Shown piece after piece: positions 26,038 to 38,000 of a DNA stretch of 63,715 nucleotides. Every line of letters starts with the position of its first letter. Position 1 is the first letter of the stretch. The notes beneath the pieces are model-generated. The model was given only the letters and a program-made list of their open reading frames with translations, searched no databases and had not been told where the DNA came from. The translations under genes and the position numbers were made by a program. Location of the stretch: the NCBI GenBank assembly GCA_947570695.1, contig CANOVB010000002.1, positions 265,992 through 329,706 of the forward strand, read 5' to 3'. This DNA comes from an uncultured Clostridium sp. GTDB lineage: Bacteria; Bacillota; Clostridia; TANB77; CAG-508.

Positions 26038-26586
26038 ATGGAATATATTGAAAAAATTTTAAAAAAGACTGGTATTATTTCAATAATAGAATCTGTAATT
26101 TTTATTATCTTAGGTTCTATATTAATTTGGAAAGCAGATCTTGCTATTAAAGTTATATCATATATTATAGGTGGGATTTTTATTTTAATAGGAGCTATGA
26201 AGGTAGTTGGATATTTTAGTATGAATAAAAGTCATTATGAATTATACAACTATGAATTAATATATGGATTAATGGCTGTAGTAATTGGAATTATAACAAT
26301 TTATTATAGTAGTACTATTGAAACAATATTAAGAATTATTATAGGAATATGGATTATTTATAGTTCTTTCATAAAATTAACTCTATCACTTAAAATGAGA
26401 GACTTAGAGGTAGGAGCATGGGTTTATAGTTTAATTTTAGCTATAATCATGTTTGGATGCGGATTATATATTGCTTTAAATTCAGGAACAATAATAATAA
26501 CAATAGGTATAGTAATGATTATTTACTCTATTATAGATATAATTGAAGATATTATTTGTATGATAAATATAAAAGAATTATTTTAA
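26038..26586 (+). CDS. DUF308/HdeD-like membrane protein
   Basis: A 182-residue protein almost entirely made of six short membrane spans in three pairs, with the DUF308 start (SIIESVIFIILGSILIWKAD) and internal GGIFILIGAMKVVGYF. ATG 26038 follows AAGGAAG. It lies 25 bases upstream of the next membrane gene, and the run of same-strand genes continues to 29959 with no clear terminator, suggesting an operon with the two-component system. Specific function unknown. Confidence 0.8.
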   Translation: MEYIEKILKKTGIISIIESVIFIILGSILIWKADLAIKVISYIIGGIFILIGAMKVVGYFSMNKSHYELYNYELIYGLMAVVIGIITIYYSSTIETILRIIIGIWIIYSSFIKLTLSLKMRDLEVGAWVYSLILAIIMFGCGLYIALNSGTIIITIGIVMIIYSIIDIIEDIICMINIKELF

Positions 26587-26611
26587 AGGATAAATTGAGT
26601 TGAGGTAGGTT

Positions 26612-27388
26612 ATGAGTTTATTTTCAAAATTAGGTGAATATCATGCATGTGGAATGTTTACAATAGGACATTTAGTTTTACTTAGTATTACTATAACATG
26701 TATTATAATTGCATTACATTATACTTCAAATAAAAAAGGAAAAGAAGTTAAAAATATAATAATGTATAGTACGTTATTTTTATGGTTTTTAGAGATAGTA
26801 AAAATAATTTTTAATTTATGTTCAGGAAATGCAAATAATCCTAATACTTATATACCATTATATTTTTGTAGTTTAATATTGTATGCAGGACTGTTTAGCT
26901 CATTTACAAAAGGAAGATTAAAAAGGGTAGGAGATATATTTTTAGCAACAGGTGGAATTGTAGCAGGAATATCTTTTTTACTAGTTCCAATAACATCTCT
27001 TACAAATTATCCAATGTGGCATTTTATAAGCATTCAGAGTTTTATTTTACATGGTATAATGGTGTATGTAGGTGTACTTGTAAATATAACACATTATGTT
27101 GAATATGATAAAAGTGATATAAAATATTATTTTGGTCTAATAGCATTTTTAGGTATAATTGCGTATATTGTTAACTTAGTACTAGATACTAATTTTATGT
27201 TTATATCTAAAAATTTTCCAAATACTCCAATAGAAATTATATATAACTGTACAGGAGATCTTTTCCCTGTTATAATGACTTTAGGTCAGGCTATATTACC
27301 ATTTTATATTATTAATTTTATAAAAAATAAGGTTTTAAAAGATAGAAGAGAAGAGCTTGCTCAAGAGAATTTACTAAGAGTAAAATAG
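26612..27388 (+). CDS. YwaF/TMEM164-like integral membrane protein
   Basis: A 258-residue protein with about six to seven membrane spans. Features such as GHLVLLSI near the N terminus, IPLYFCSLILYAGLF in the middle, MWHFISIQSFILHGIM and a conserved His-containing ITHYVEY fit the TIGR02206/YwaF-TMEM164 type. No function is firmly known. It starts at ATG 26612 behind GAGGTAGG and ends 14 bases before the response regulator, so membrane protein and regulator are probably co-expressed. Confidence 0.65.
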   Translation: MSLFSKLGEYHACGMFTIGHLVLLSITITCIIIALHYTSNKKGKEVKNIIMYSTLFLWFLEIVKIIFNLCSGNANNPNTYIPLYFCSLILYAGLFSSFTKGRLKRVGDIFLATGGIVAGISFLLVPITSLTNYPMWHFISIQSFILHGIMVYVGVLVNITHYVEYDKSDIKYYFGLIAFLGIIAYIVNLVLDTNFMFISKNFPNTPIEIIYNCTGDLFPVIMTLGQAILPFYIINFIKNKVLKDRREELAQENLLRVK

Positions 27389-27402
27389 AGGCAGGAGGAA
27401 TT

Positions 27403-28077
27403 ATGTTTAAGATTTTAGTAGTAGAAGATAATAAGAATTTAAGAAAACTTATGGTAACATATTTAAAAAGAAATAATTATGAAGTATTGGAAGCAGAGGA
27501 TGGTGAGATAGCTTTAGATGTTATAGATAAGAATCATATTGATTTAATAATAAGTGATATTATGATGCCTAAGCTTGATGGATATGAGCTTACAAAAGAA
27601 TTAAGACAAGCGAATTATATGGTTCCTATTCTTATAGTAACGGCAAAAGATACGATAGATGATAAAAGGCAGGGATTTTTATTAGGTGTAGACGATTATA
27701 TGGTAAAACCAATAGATATGGACGAAATGATTTTAAGAGTGGGAGTTTTGCTTAGAAGAGCAAATATAATAAATCAAAGAAAACTTAAAATAAATGATAT
27801 TGTACTTTCTTATAATGAATATACTTTAAGTAAGGGAAAACAAGTTTTTCAAGTCCCTCAAAAAGAATTTCAGCTTTTGTATAAGCTATTAAGTTATCCT
27901 AATAAGATATTTACAAGACAAGAACTAATTGATGAAATATGGGGATTAGAAAGTGATTCTGAGCAAAGAACAGTTGATGTACATATAAAAAGATTAAGAG
28001 AAAAATTTGATAAATTTAACGAATTTGAAATTGTAACAATAAGAGGAATTGGTTACAAGGCAATAATAAAGAAGTAA
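27403..28077 (+). CDS. OmpR-family response regulator
   Basis: A 224-residue two-component regulator. The receiver domain has the acidic pocket (VVEDN), phospho-acceptor Asp52 (LIISDIMMPKLDG) and switch Lys in TAKDT. A winged-helix DNA-binding domain follows (FTRQELIDEIWG, RTVDVHIKRLREK, TIRGIGYKA). ATG 27403 follows CAGGAGGA. Its kinase starts 13 bases downstream, forming one unit. Confidence 0.95.
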   Translation: MFKILVVEDNKNLRKLMVTYLKRNNYEVLEAEDGEIALDVIDKNHIDLIISDIMMPKLDGYELTKELRQANYMVPILIVTAKDTIDDKRQGFLLGVDDYMVKPIDMDEMILRVGVLLRRANIINQRKLKINDIVLSYNEYTLSKGKQVFQVPQKEFQLLYKLLSYPNKIFTRQELIDEIWGLESDSEQRTVDVHIKRLREKFDKFNEFEIVTIRGIGYKAIIKK

Positions 28078-28090
28078 AAAGAGAGGAATA

Positions 28091-29185
28091 ATGGGAAAAA
28101 GAAAATCTTTATATTCATATATAATAATAGCATTTTTAATTGTATTAATTTTTGCTTTTTTAGTAACAATGATATATTTTAGATATGCAAGAAATTATTT
28201 ATTTGACCTGATAGAAAAGCAAAATATAGATATAATACTTAATGCAGATGTTGAAACCAATAGGCAACTTATAGAAGAACTGCTTTCAGGAGTTATTGAA
28301 ACTCTCGCAGTTGCTTCAATAATAGGTGTTTTGCTAGTAATAATAGTAGCAAAGCATATAATAGAGCCTATTAAAAGGATAACAGATGCCACTAAAAAGG
28401 TTGCTAAAGGTGATTTTACAGTAAGTTTGAAAACAAATAGAAAAGATGAGATTGGAGAGCTGACTAGAAACTTTAATAAAATGGTTACTGAATTAAATAG
28501 TATAGAGTATTTAAGTAAAGAATTTACAAGTAATGTTTCACATGAATTTAAAACTCCTATAGCTTCTATTCAAGGCTTTGCTAAACTATTAAAAGATGAA
28601 AATATTACAGATGCAGAAAAAAAAGAATATATATCTATAATAATTGAAGAATCTAAAAGACTTGCAAAACTTTCTACAAATATTCAAGAGCTTTCAAAAC
28701 TTGAAAATAGAACTGACTTAAAAACAAATCAAGAAATCATGCTTGATGAACAGATAAGAAAATGTATAATAATATTAAATCAAAAACTCGAAGAAAAAAA
28801 TATTGATATTAGTATGAATGGTGAAAATATTAAGATTTTTGGAAATGAAGATTTATTAGAACAAGTCTGGATAAATTTGATAAATAATTCAATAAAATAT
28901 ACTAATCCAAATGGAAGAATTGAAATAAATCTTGATGAGAATAAAGATAAAGTAATAGTTGAAATTAAAGATAATGGAATAGGAATCGAAAAAGAAAAAC
29001 AAGATAGAATATTTGAAAAATTTTATCAAGTTGATAAATCACATTCGTCTGAAGGAAGCGGATTAGGACTTGCTATTGTTAAGAAAATATTAGATTTACA
29101 TGAAGCTAATATTTCGTTAGAGAGTGAGGTTGGGAAAGGAAGCTGCTTTAAAATAGAACTACTAAAAAAGCTTTATAAATTTTAA
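28091..29185 (+). CDS. Sensor histidine kinase
   Basis: 364 residues: two membrane spans (about 9-30 and 70-89) enclose a short outside loop of about 40 residues. HAMP (about 90-137), dimerisation domain with phospho-His151 (SNVSHEFKTPIASI) and a complete ATP-binding domain (N box NLINNSIKYT, DNGIGIEKE, GSGLGLAIV) follow. The tiny sensor loop suggests sensing within the membrane or through a partner; the upstream membrane genes are candidates. ATG 28091 is behind AGAGAGG. Cognate regulator directly upstream. Confidence 0.94.
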   Translation: MGKRKSLYSYIIIAFLIVLIFAFLVTMIYFRYARNYLFDLIEKQNIDIILNADVETNRQLIEELLSGVIETLAVASIIGVLLVIIVAKHIIEPIKRITDATKKVAKGDFTVSLKTNRKDEIGELTRNFNKMVTELNSIEYLSKEFTSNVSHEFKTPIASIQGFAKLLKDENITDAEKKEYISIIIEESKRLAKLSTNIQELSKLENRTDLKTNQEIMLDEQIRKCIIILNQKLEEKNIDISMNGENIKIFGNEDLLEQVWINLINNSIKYTNPNGRIEINLDENKDKVIVEIKDNGIGIEKEKQDRIFEKFYQVDKSHSSEGSGLGLAIVKKILDLHEANISLESEVGKGSCFKIELLKKLYKF

Positions 29186-29266
29186 GAAAAGATTAATTAA
29201 GTATTAATAAATTATTAATAAGTATCTTGTACTATATAAATAGATTTTATAGTATGAGGTGGTATA

Positions 29267-29959
29267 ATGAAACTAATTAAAAAATTTATAAAATTATTAA
29301 TACTGCTAATTATTCTTTTTTTTGTAATTAATCAATTTATAAATTTTAGACATTATAATATTAAAAATATAGGACAAGCTATAAACAAAAATTATGAGGG
29401 AAAAGGACAGGAAATAGTTAAAGAAAAAGATGGATATAACACTATTTTTATAACAGAGAATAAAAAAGAATATAAAGAGTATAAGCAAGGTGGTAGTGCT
29501 AGCTGGAGCAATAAAGAATATTGGGGCGGAACAATGGAAGAAAACGGATGTGGTATAAGCTCTATTGCAATTATTGCAAGTGGTTATGGAAGTAATAAAA
29601 CACCAGAAGATTTAAGAAAAAAATATATACCCCATTTGTCTGGAGAAGATATGCCAAATGAATTAAGAGATAATTTAGGTATTAAGTGTAGTGATTTTTA
29701 TTATAGTTCAGCATATTATTCTAAAAAAAGTGTAATAGAACAATTAAAACAGGATAAACCAATTTTAATATGTGTATGGGATAAACCATATAAAAGATGG
29801 ACTGAAAAATCTCATTATATGGTTCTGCTTGCAACTGATGCAGAAAATAAGGTTTATGTATCAAATCCAAATGGAAAAGAAAACAAAAGTCCGTCAGGTT
29901 GGTATGAAATGGATAAAGTATTACCATATATAGCAAAAGCTTTATTTATAGAGGAATAA
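29267..29959 (+). CDS. Membrane-anchored C39-like cysteine peptidase
   Basis: A 230-residue protein with an N-terminal anchor (residues 7-27) and a papain-like C39 fold: Cys95 in EENGCGISSIAI, His183 in KSHYMVLLATD and Asn/Asp near 191-200 (VYVSNPNG). The active site would lie outside the cell. A Peptidase_C39_2-type protease or peptidase-like domain is the best description; the substrate is unknown. ATG 29267 is behind GAGGTGG. It follows the histidine kinase after 81 bases and may be a target of it. Confidence 0.8.
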   Translation: MKLIKKFIKLLILLIILFFVINQFINFRHYNIKNIGQAINKNYEGKGQEIVKEKDGYNTIFITENKKEYKEYKQGGSASWSNKEYWGGTMEENGCGISSIAIIASGYGSNKTPEDLRKKYIPHLSGEDMPNELRDNLGIKCSDFYYSSAYYSKKSVIEQLKQDKPILICVWDKPYKRWTEKSHYMVLLATDAENKVYVSNPNGKENKSPSGWYEMDKVLPYIAKALFIEE

Positions 29960-30043
29960 TTATTCGGATGGTAATAATTGTAGTAATTATATGAGTTATA
30001 TCTGGAATTACAACAGATTTTATGAAAATTAAATATAATGCCA

Positions 30044-30085
30044 GGCGGCATATTTCCGACCAGAGTCGGAGATATGCCGCCTTTT
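30044..30085. terminator. GC-rich 17-bp hairpin terminator
   Basis: GGCGGCATATTTCCGAC (30044-30060) pairs with GTCGGAGATATGCCGCC (30065-30081), a single G-U, 4-base loop, then TTTT on the plus strand. It separates converging genes; its composition matches the deacetylase gene, not the AT-rich surroundings. Confidence 0.8.
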
Positions 30086-30091
30086 CATACT

Positions 30092-31303
30092 TTAATTTGC
30101 GATTTTATGGGTAACTTTTGGAGATTGAGAATCCAACCTTACAAGCTGATAGTCATTTTCGAGGCAATAATCAATAATGCCCTGAAGAGCTTTGAATGTT
30201 TCCTCCTTTCCAGAAGAATCATGCATCAAAACAACATTGAATCTTCCAGGAAGAATGCCTGATGTTACGTTGTGATAGATTTCGTCGGCGTTTTTGGCAG
30301 AACCTGCATCACCACTGTCTACATTCCAATCATAGTAGGTGTATCCGAGGGATTCTACTTTTTTTGCCGCTTCAGTCATAATCCCATCACAATAGTTGAA
30401 ACTGACAGTGTTGGAACTTCCACCGGGAAAGCGTACAAGATGTGAGGAGTAGCCAGTTAAAGCTTCTACTTTTTCTTCAAGACTGGAGAAATTTGCCATT
30501 AAGGTCTCCAAAGATGAATAAATTGAAGCATATTCATGGCTCATTCCATGATAGCCGATGGTATGACCGTCGGTAAATTCCCGAAGGACAATATCTTCTT
30601 TATTGGAACCAAATCCAATAATAAAGAAGGTTGCTGGAACATTGTTTTGCTCAAGGAGATCAAGAATTTGAGGCGTAATATTTAAAGAAGGACCATCATC
30701 AAATGTGAGAGCGACACTTCCTCTAATTACATTAACTTCACGACTGATTTGAGCTTGATTCCCTGAATGGTCACATACGGTATAAGTGATAGTGTACCAG
30801 TAAGGACTGCTTTTGGTAATAGTTTTTTCTACTGGAAGATATTTGCCGTCGCAGATATCCTCTGCGTAAAAACCAGGTTCAACAAAGTCGTCAATATCTT
30901 GAAGTACTTCTACATCCATCGCCTCCAAATAAATCTCGGGCGGTGTAGTATCAACTATTGTGACAGTGTGAATATGGTCTTTCATGAAAGGAAGCTTAGC
31001 TTTGTAGGTTATTTGGTAAGAGCCAGGGGTTTTGAAATGAACTTCATCAGTTACTTGGTAGAATAGTGGAATGCTAAACTTTCCAAGAAATCCGATGTCC
31101 GCGTGCTGGTAATCATAGTCACGATCATCACTTGAAGAAAATGCTTCGACTGTAACTTGATCAGCGATGAGAAAGTTATGCACTTTGTAGCTTGTGAAGC
31201 CTGTAAAGAGCATAATACCGAGAATTATAATTCCCAAAGCTAATGGAAATATATTACATCTCCGCCTCCTTTTTAGGTATTTCCCACGTCTTCTTCTATT
31301 CAT
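30092..31303 (-). CDS. Polysaccharide deacetylase (CE4/NodB) with Ig-like domain, membrane-anchored
   Basis: 403 residues from ATG 31303, which lies behind AGGAGGG; an upstream in-frame codon at 31360 lacks support. A very basic N terminus (RRRRGKYLKRRRR) precedes one membrane span, a DUF5011/Ig-like domain (DTTPPEIYLEAMD... YTVCDHSGNQA) and a NodB domain: TFDDGP with Asp202/203, metal-binding YHGMSH (His252, His256), RFPGGSSN, and MHDS near the end. It would remove acetyl groups from cell-surface glycan such as peptidoglycan. Clearly richer in G+C than its neighbours, so probably transferred. Confidence 0.92.
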   Translation of the reverse strand: MNRRRRGKYLKRRRRCNIFPLALGIIILGIMLFTGFTSYKVHNFLIADQVTVEAFSSSDDRDYDYQHADIGFLGKFSIPLFYQVTDEVHFKTPGSYQITYKAKLPFMKDHIHTVTIVDTTPPEIYLEAMDVEVLQDIDDFVEPGFYAEDICDGKYLPVEKTITKSSPYWYTITYTVCDHSGNQAQISREVNVIRGSVALTFDDGPSLNITPQILDLLEQNNVPATFFIIGFGSNKEDIVLREFTDGHTIGYHGMSHEYASIYSSLETLMANFSSLEEKVEALTGYSSHLVRFPGGSSNTVSFNYCDGIMTEAAKKVESLGYTYYDWNVDSGDAGSAKNADEIYHNVTSGILPGRFNVVLMHDSSGKEETFKALQGIIDYCLENDYQLVRLDSQSPKVTHKIAN

Positions 31304-31889
31304 ATTTTCCCTCCTGAAGTTTGGTTTGTAGTTGCTACTCAGCAAATCAAAGTATTTCACAGTGATTGATATACTCCTTTCATTAAAAATTATTTTTATG
31401 AAATACTAAAGATTTGTGAATTCTTATTTTAACATATTATTTAAGAAAAGTAAAGTTTATGTAAATTAGTAAGATATAGTTATAGTAATAATAAATGTAA
31501 AAAATAAAAATATATTATTAGAAATATTTAACAAATTTTACAAAAATTTATCATTTAAGTTTAATAGTTGTTACAATTATTTTTTTTCTCTATATATATG
31601 TTATTATAAAAGAGTAAAACTAATTATAAAATAGGTAGAATATGCTAAAAAGTACTTAAAAAGTGTGATAGAAATACATAAAGCAAATTTTTGAAACGGC
31701 ATTTAAAGCTAAATCGAATTATATATAAAATAATAAAAATAGAAATATAGTATTTTTTCAAAATATAAAAGGATCTTGCATATACTATTATGATTAATAT
31801 AAGACTTTTTGGGGTGGAGAGCAAAAGTTATATTAAATTATTTTATTAGAAAATTAAAAAATATTAATAAAAGAAAGGAAGTAGTTATT

Positions 31890-31961
31890 ATGAATGAAAA
31901 AAAATTAGTGATTCTTAAATCATTTAATAGGATAAAAGAATTATTACATTTGAATATTTAA
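31890..31961 (+). CDS. Possible 23-aa peptide upstream of the giant gene
   Basis: ATG 31890 follows AAAGGAAG with good spacing; the peptide is MNEKKLVILKSFNRIKELLH plus LNI, basic and amphipathic. It ends 100 bases before the giant gene and could be a leader peptide or a chance ORF. No family recognised. Confidence 0.3.
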   Translation: MNEKKLVILKSFNRIKELLHLNI

Positions 31962-31983
31962 GTAATTATAAACATACTTAAGA

Positions 31984-32012
31984 TTGACAAAAAATGGATT
32001 TAATAGTAAAAT
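31984..32012 (+). promoter_or_regulatory. Promoter of the giant surface-protein gene
   Basis: TTGACA 31984-31989, 17-base spacer, TAAAAT 32007-32012, 50 bases before ATG 32062. Confidence 0.75.
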
Positions 32013-32061
32013 TGAAATAGGTATTATGTAAACATAAAAAAATAGAGAAAGGATTTTTTGT

Positions 32062-35000
32062 ATGGAAAAGAATAAAAAAATTTTAATAAGTATGATTATG
32101 ATCTTCATGCTAATTTTTTTAGGAATATTTATCCAAGAAGTTCAAGCAACAGAGAAACAATATCAGTATTTGTCTGATATGAAATATGTTTCAAATCAAT
32201 CTTCTGTTGGTTGGGGAAGCATAACTTTAGATAAAAATTTAGACACCAAATACAATGGTGGGTTAATTACATTAATTGTAGATGGACAGCCAAAAAAATT
32301 TTTAAAAGGTATAGCAGCACATGCTACATCAACAGTTGTGTATGATATTACAGATTATGATTATGATTTCTTTACAGCATACATAGGAGTTGATGCAAGT
32401 AGGGGATCAGCTGGAAATGGTGTAAAATTTTTAATATATACTTCTGTAGATGGTGAAAATTGGGATTTAAAAACACCAGCATCACCTAAAGCAATGAAGG
32501 GAAATTCAAATGCAGAATTTGTAAAAATAGATATAAAAGATGCAAATTATTTGAAATTGTATGCGCATAATAACGGAAATGCTGATGGAGATCATTCAGT
32601 GTATGCAAATGCAAAATTAGTAAAAGAAGGATATGATGAAAATGTTTCAGTAGCAGATTTTATAAAAACTGTAGAAGAATATGATGAAGCTATAAAATCT
32701 CATTATGGGGAAGAAATAACAGGAGAATATGAATTACTTTTATTACAAAGAGAATTTGTTAAAAATACTGATTATGAATTATTACAAGCATATGTTCAAA
32801 TTAGCGAAGATAATATGAATACTGTATCTTGGTTAATGAATGATTTAGAGAATCTTAGATATTATATATTGGGTGGAACACCAACAGGTGGATATATTAG
32901 CTCACTAAAACAACTTACAAGATTATTAAAAGAATATAAAAGTGATTTTGATATTACAGAACCAATATCTGAAGAAGGTATTAGAAGATTACATAATAGA
33001 AGACCAAATGCACCTATTACAAAAGGTGATTTATATAAAAGAATGGCGATAACACTTTCATTAACTCACTCTGCACAAGTTGCATTATGGATGCAACCTT
33101 CAGCAGTAGAAAATCAATCTGATAGTGTTGTACGTTATAGAATTTATAAAGAAATGTATAATCAAGGTAAATTTAGAGTAACATCAGCAGTTGACATTAC
33201 ACCTTGGTTTGAAACTTATACTATAGAAGAAATGCGTTATGTAATGAATACATTACTAGATGATGAATCAATAGTATGGCTTAATGAATATACACAAGCA
33301 AAAATTGATAAAACACCAAATAATGCATGGGGATTATTAACACCTCACTCTTATATAGCATATGTATGGCCAAATTATGGAAATCCAATATATTATTCTG
33401 AAGAAAACCGTGATTACTTTAATCAATTATTTAGCGTTAATGGTAAAACATTAGATGACTATGGTATATCAAGAGGAACATTAAATTATAGATTAAATAA
33501 ATTATGGATGAACTTTAGAAATAAATTTGGAACAGGATGCGTTTGTGGTGGTATATCAAAATCAGGTCACTGTATTCGTGGTGTACATGGAATAGCATCA
33601 GCAGTTATTGGTCAACCAGGTCACGCAGCATTACTATATTATACACAAGATTCGAATGGTAAAGGTTATTGGGGAATTGATAATGACGTAAGTGGTTGGA
33701 CATTATCTGAAAAAGGTGAAAGATTACCTTTAGGTTGGGGTAATGCAAGTTATAGTAGAGGATATTCTGTTGTATATATAGCATTAGCTCAAGAAGCAAT
33801 GAATCAACAAGAAACATTAGAGAATTGCCAAAAAATTATAATAGAAGCAAAAATATATGAAGGAGACCCTGTTAAACAAGAAGAAGTTTATAGAAAAGCA
33901 TTAGAAGTACAACCAATAAATATAGATGCATGGTATGGATTATATAGTGCATATTGTGCAAATCCAGAAAAAACAGAAGATGATTTCTATTACTTAGCAG
34001 AAGAGATGGCAGAATCTTTAAAATATTTTCCATTACCAATGTATCATTTAACAAATTTAATTAAACCAAAAATGGTAAGTGTTGAAAATTCGTATAGATT
34101 TACACTTTTACAAACAAGAATATTAAATGAAGCAAAAGTCACTCCTAATAATACAGCAGATAGTTATACAGTATATCAACCATCTCTTACAAGATTAGAA
34201 GCTAACCATATACTTGGTTCATTAGATACATCAATTGCAAGTTTCTCATTTGATGGAAATGATGCTAACAAAATAGTGTTATCTAGTCGTTTTGATGGAA
34301 ACGGAGTTCGTTGGGATTATTGTATAGATGGAAATCCACAAGGTGGATTAGAACACTGGCATGAAGTTGCATTTGATGGAAGTGAAGAACATAAATTGTT
34401 GTTAACACCAGAAGAAATTGCATCAATTACAGCTGAAAACGATATATACATTCACATAGTTGGTGTAAATTATAGTGAGGAAAACTTATACAAAATAGAT
34501 ATTCAAGAATCAGCAGGATTACCAATAACATTATATGCAAATGATTTAGAAAATAGATTAGTTGCTGCAACTCCTGCAATGCAGTGGAAATATAACGAAA
34601 CTGATAGATGGACTTCATATAGTGATGAAACACCTGATTTAACAGGAAATAAGGCAGTAATAGTCAGAGTAGGTGCAACAGGAACATATTTAGCAAGTAC
34701 AAATAGTAGAACTTACAATTTTACAGAAGATAATCAACCAGATACAAGAAAATATATTCCAGTATCTCATTTATCAATTAATGCAGTTTCATCAGAAGCT
34801 ACTGCTCAAGGAAGACATGCAAGAAATGCTATTGATGCTAATCCAAATACAAATTGGCATTCAGCATGGGATGGTAGTGATAGAAATAAATTTATTGTTA
34901 TTCAATTAGATGAACCTAAAAATTTAACTTCATTAGAATATATACCACTTGCAGGAGGCAATGGTAAAATAGAAAGTGCTCAAATTTTAACAAGTATGGA

Positions 35001-38000
35001 TGGGGAGAATTGGACAGAAGTAGTACCTGGAACAGATTGGAGATATGCAAATACAAATGATGTTTCAATTAAAAGTGTAGATTTTGAACCTACTAAAGCT
35101 AAATATATTAAAATTGTAGGTAAGAAAACACAAGCTGCATCAGCAAGTAATAGTTTTATGGTAGCAGCAATGTTCAATTTATATGAAAACAAGGCTGTAG
35201 AATTAGTAGGAACATATTCATTTGATGGAGAAAATGGTGGAAAAATAGCTTTATTAGATGAATATAAAACTTTAGATTGGAAATATAGTTTAGATTCAGG
35301 TGCAACTTGGAAAGATGGAACGGGAGATGTACATCAATTAACACAAGCAGAAATGAATCAGATTGATGAAAATAACAAGATAAAAATTAAATTTGATGGA
35401 AATGAAACAATATATACTATTAACATAAAAAAAGGAGAAACACCAAATATTATAGCATATTTAAATGATTGGGAAAATAGATTAATAGGAGTGACAAATC
35501 CAGAAATCTTTGAATGGAAAATTGAAGGAGAGGCATTATGGAAATCTTTTTCAGATGAAGAACCAGTTGTACAAGGAAACAAAAAACTTTTAGTTAGAGC
35601 GAAAGCAACAGGTATTTATACAGCAAGTGACGCATTAGAATATCAATTTAATGAAGACGTAAATACACAGAAAGAAACATATATACCAATATCACATTTA
35701 TCAATACATGCATATTCAAGCCAATCAATAGATAGCAATAGACCATTTTATGCGCCAAATGCGATAGATGGAAATCGTAATACAATATGGCATACAGACT
35801 TTAGATACTCAATAGCAGGTACAAGAGCATTTATTACAATAAAACTTGATAGTAGTAAATATATATCTGCATTAGAATATGTACAAAAAAAATATAGAGA
35901 GGATGATCCTTCATATATTAGAAATGCATATATATATGTAAGTGAAAATGGTGAAGATTGGATAGAAGCAGGAAGACTAGAGAATGCTGAACAGAATGAA
36001 GAGTTTAAGAAAATTGTATTTGATGAAAGTATATCAGGACAATATGTAAAAATTGAAGCAGAAGGTTACGGAATATTTGCTTCACTTGCAATGGTAAACT
36101 TATATGAAGACACAACAATTAAAAAAGTAGGTTCATTCTCATTTGATGGAGAAGATGCTAATAAAATAATTTTAGTAGATGAATTTAAAGGTTCAAATTG
36201 GGAATATAGTTTAGATGGTGGAGCTACTTGGAAACGTGGAACATCAGATAACTATACATTAACAGAAGCAGAAGTAGAACAAATAAATGGTGATAACAAG
36301 ATAAAAATAAGAATTAATAATGTAGAATATATAATAAATATTCAAAAATCAAGCAGACCTACAATCACAGCATACTTAAATGATTTAGAAAATAGACTTA
36401 TAGGTATGGAAGATACAGATGGATTAGAATGGAAAATTGAAACTATTCAAAGAACAAATGACAAATGGACTGATTATTCAGAGCAAGAACCAATAGTAGA
36501 AGGAAATGCCAAACTTTTAATTAGAAAAAAGGCAAAAAATGTATTTGCAGCAAGTGAAGTAGTAGAATTTCAATTTACTGCAGATAACCAAGAAGATACA
36601 AGAAAATATATACCAGTAGCACAATTATCATTGGCAAGTGTTTCTGCTGAAGATAAAGGACAAAATGGAGCAGCAATAAATGCAATCGATGGTAATTATA
36701 ATACAAGATGGTTAAACTCAGCGTCTGGTACTGATACTCAAAAATATATAATAATAAAATTTGATACAGCTGTATATCTAAGTGCAATGGATTATGTACC
36801 ACATAGTGAAAATGGAAAAATACTTTCTGGTAAAATAGAAGGAAGTATGGATGGTGAGAACTTTACAGATATTGCAACAATAACAGGTTGGGCAAACAAT
36901 CAAAATACAAAAACAATAGATTTTGATGAGTCAGTTAAAGTAAGATATGTAAAGATAACAGGTGTTGAAACATCTTATACAAGTGCAAAAAGACATATAG
37001 GTGCTAGAATGTTTAATTTCTACGAAGATATTACAAAAAGAGATGGTGTAACACCAACTGCACAAATAGAGTACAGCAATAGAGAATTGACAAACCGAGA
37101 TGTAGTAGTAAGATTAGTAAATCCAAGCACAAATATAACAGTATTAAATAATGGTGGAAGTACAGAATATACATTTGAACAAAATGGAACATTTACTTTT
37201 GAATTTGAAGATGCAGAAGGAAATAAAGGAACAGCAACAGCAACAGTAGATTGGATATGCAAAACATTACCAGAAGCAATATTTGAGTATGATATACCAA
37301 ATCCAACAAATAAAGATGTAACAGTAACTGTTAAATTTAAGGTAAATGGGGAATTTAATGATAATGTAACAATACTAAATAATGATGGAAGCAATACACA
37401 TACATTTGAAGAAAATGGAGATTTTGTTTTTGAGTTTAGAGGCCCTTATGGAAATGAAGGAACAGCAACAGCAACAGTAGATTGGATATATAAAACATTA
37501 CCAAATGCAACATTTACTTATGATATACAAGAACCAACAAATAGACCAGTAACAGTAACAGTTGAATTTGATAGAGAAGGTACAGTTGTTACAAATAATA
37601 ATGGAAGTAATCAACATACATTTGAAGAAAATGGAACATTTACTTTTGAATTTAGAGGTCCTTATGGAAATGAAGGTATGGCAACAGCAAGCGTTGATTG
37701 GATAGATTCAACAACTCCAACAGCAGATATAACATATAATATAACAGAAAAAACGAATCAAAATGTAGTAGCGACATTAGACATAGGAAATAAAAACTTA
37801 ACAATAACTAATAACAATGGAAGAAATACACATACATTTGAGGAAAATGGAAGCTTTACATTTGAATTTGAAGACGCTTTAGGAAATAGAGGAACAGCGA
37901 TTGCAACAGTTAACTGGATAGATAAGGTTATCCCAAATGCAATAATTTCATATAATATAAGTGAACCAACAAATCAAGAAGTAATTGCAACAATAAATTT

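Larger units (their letters stand above)
31304..32061. other. 758-base AT-rich gap upstream of the giant surface-protein gene
   Basis: Contains one 23-codon ORF (listed separately), a possible promoter TTGCAT-16-TATAAG at about 31776-31804, and the promoter of the giant gene. GGGGTGGAG near 31811 resembles a ribosome binding site but no start codon follows it. No RNA family or repeat recognised. Confidence 0.5.
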
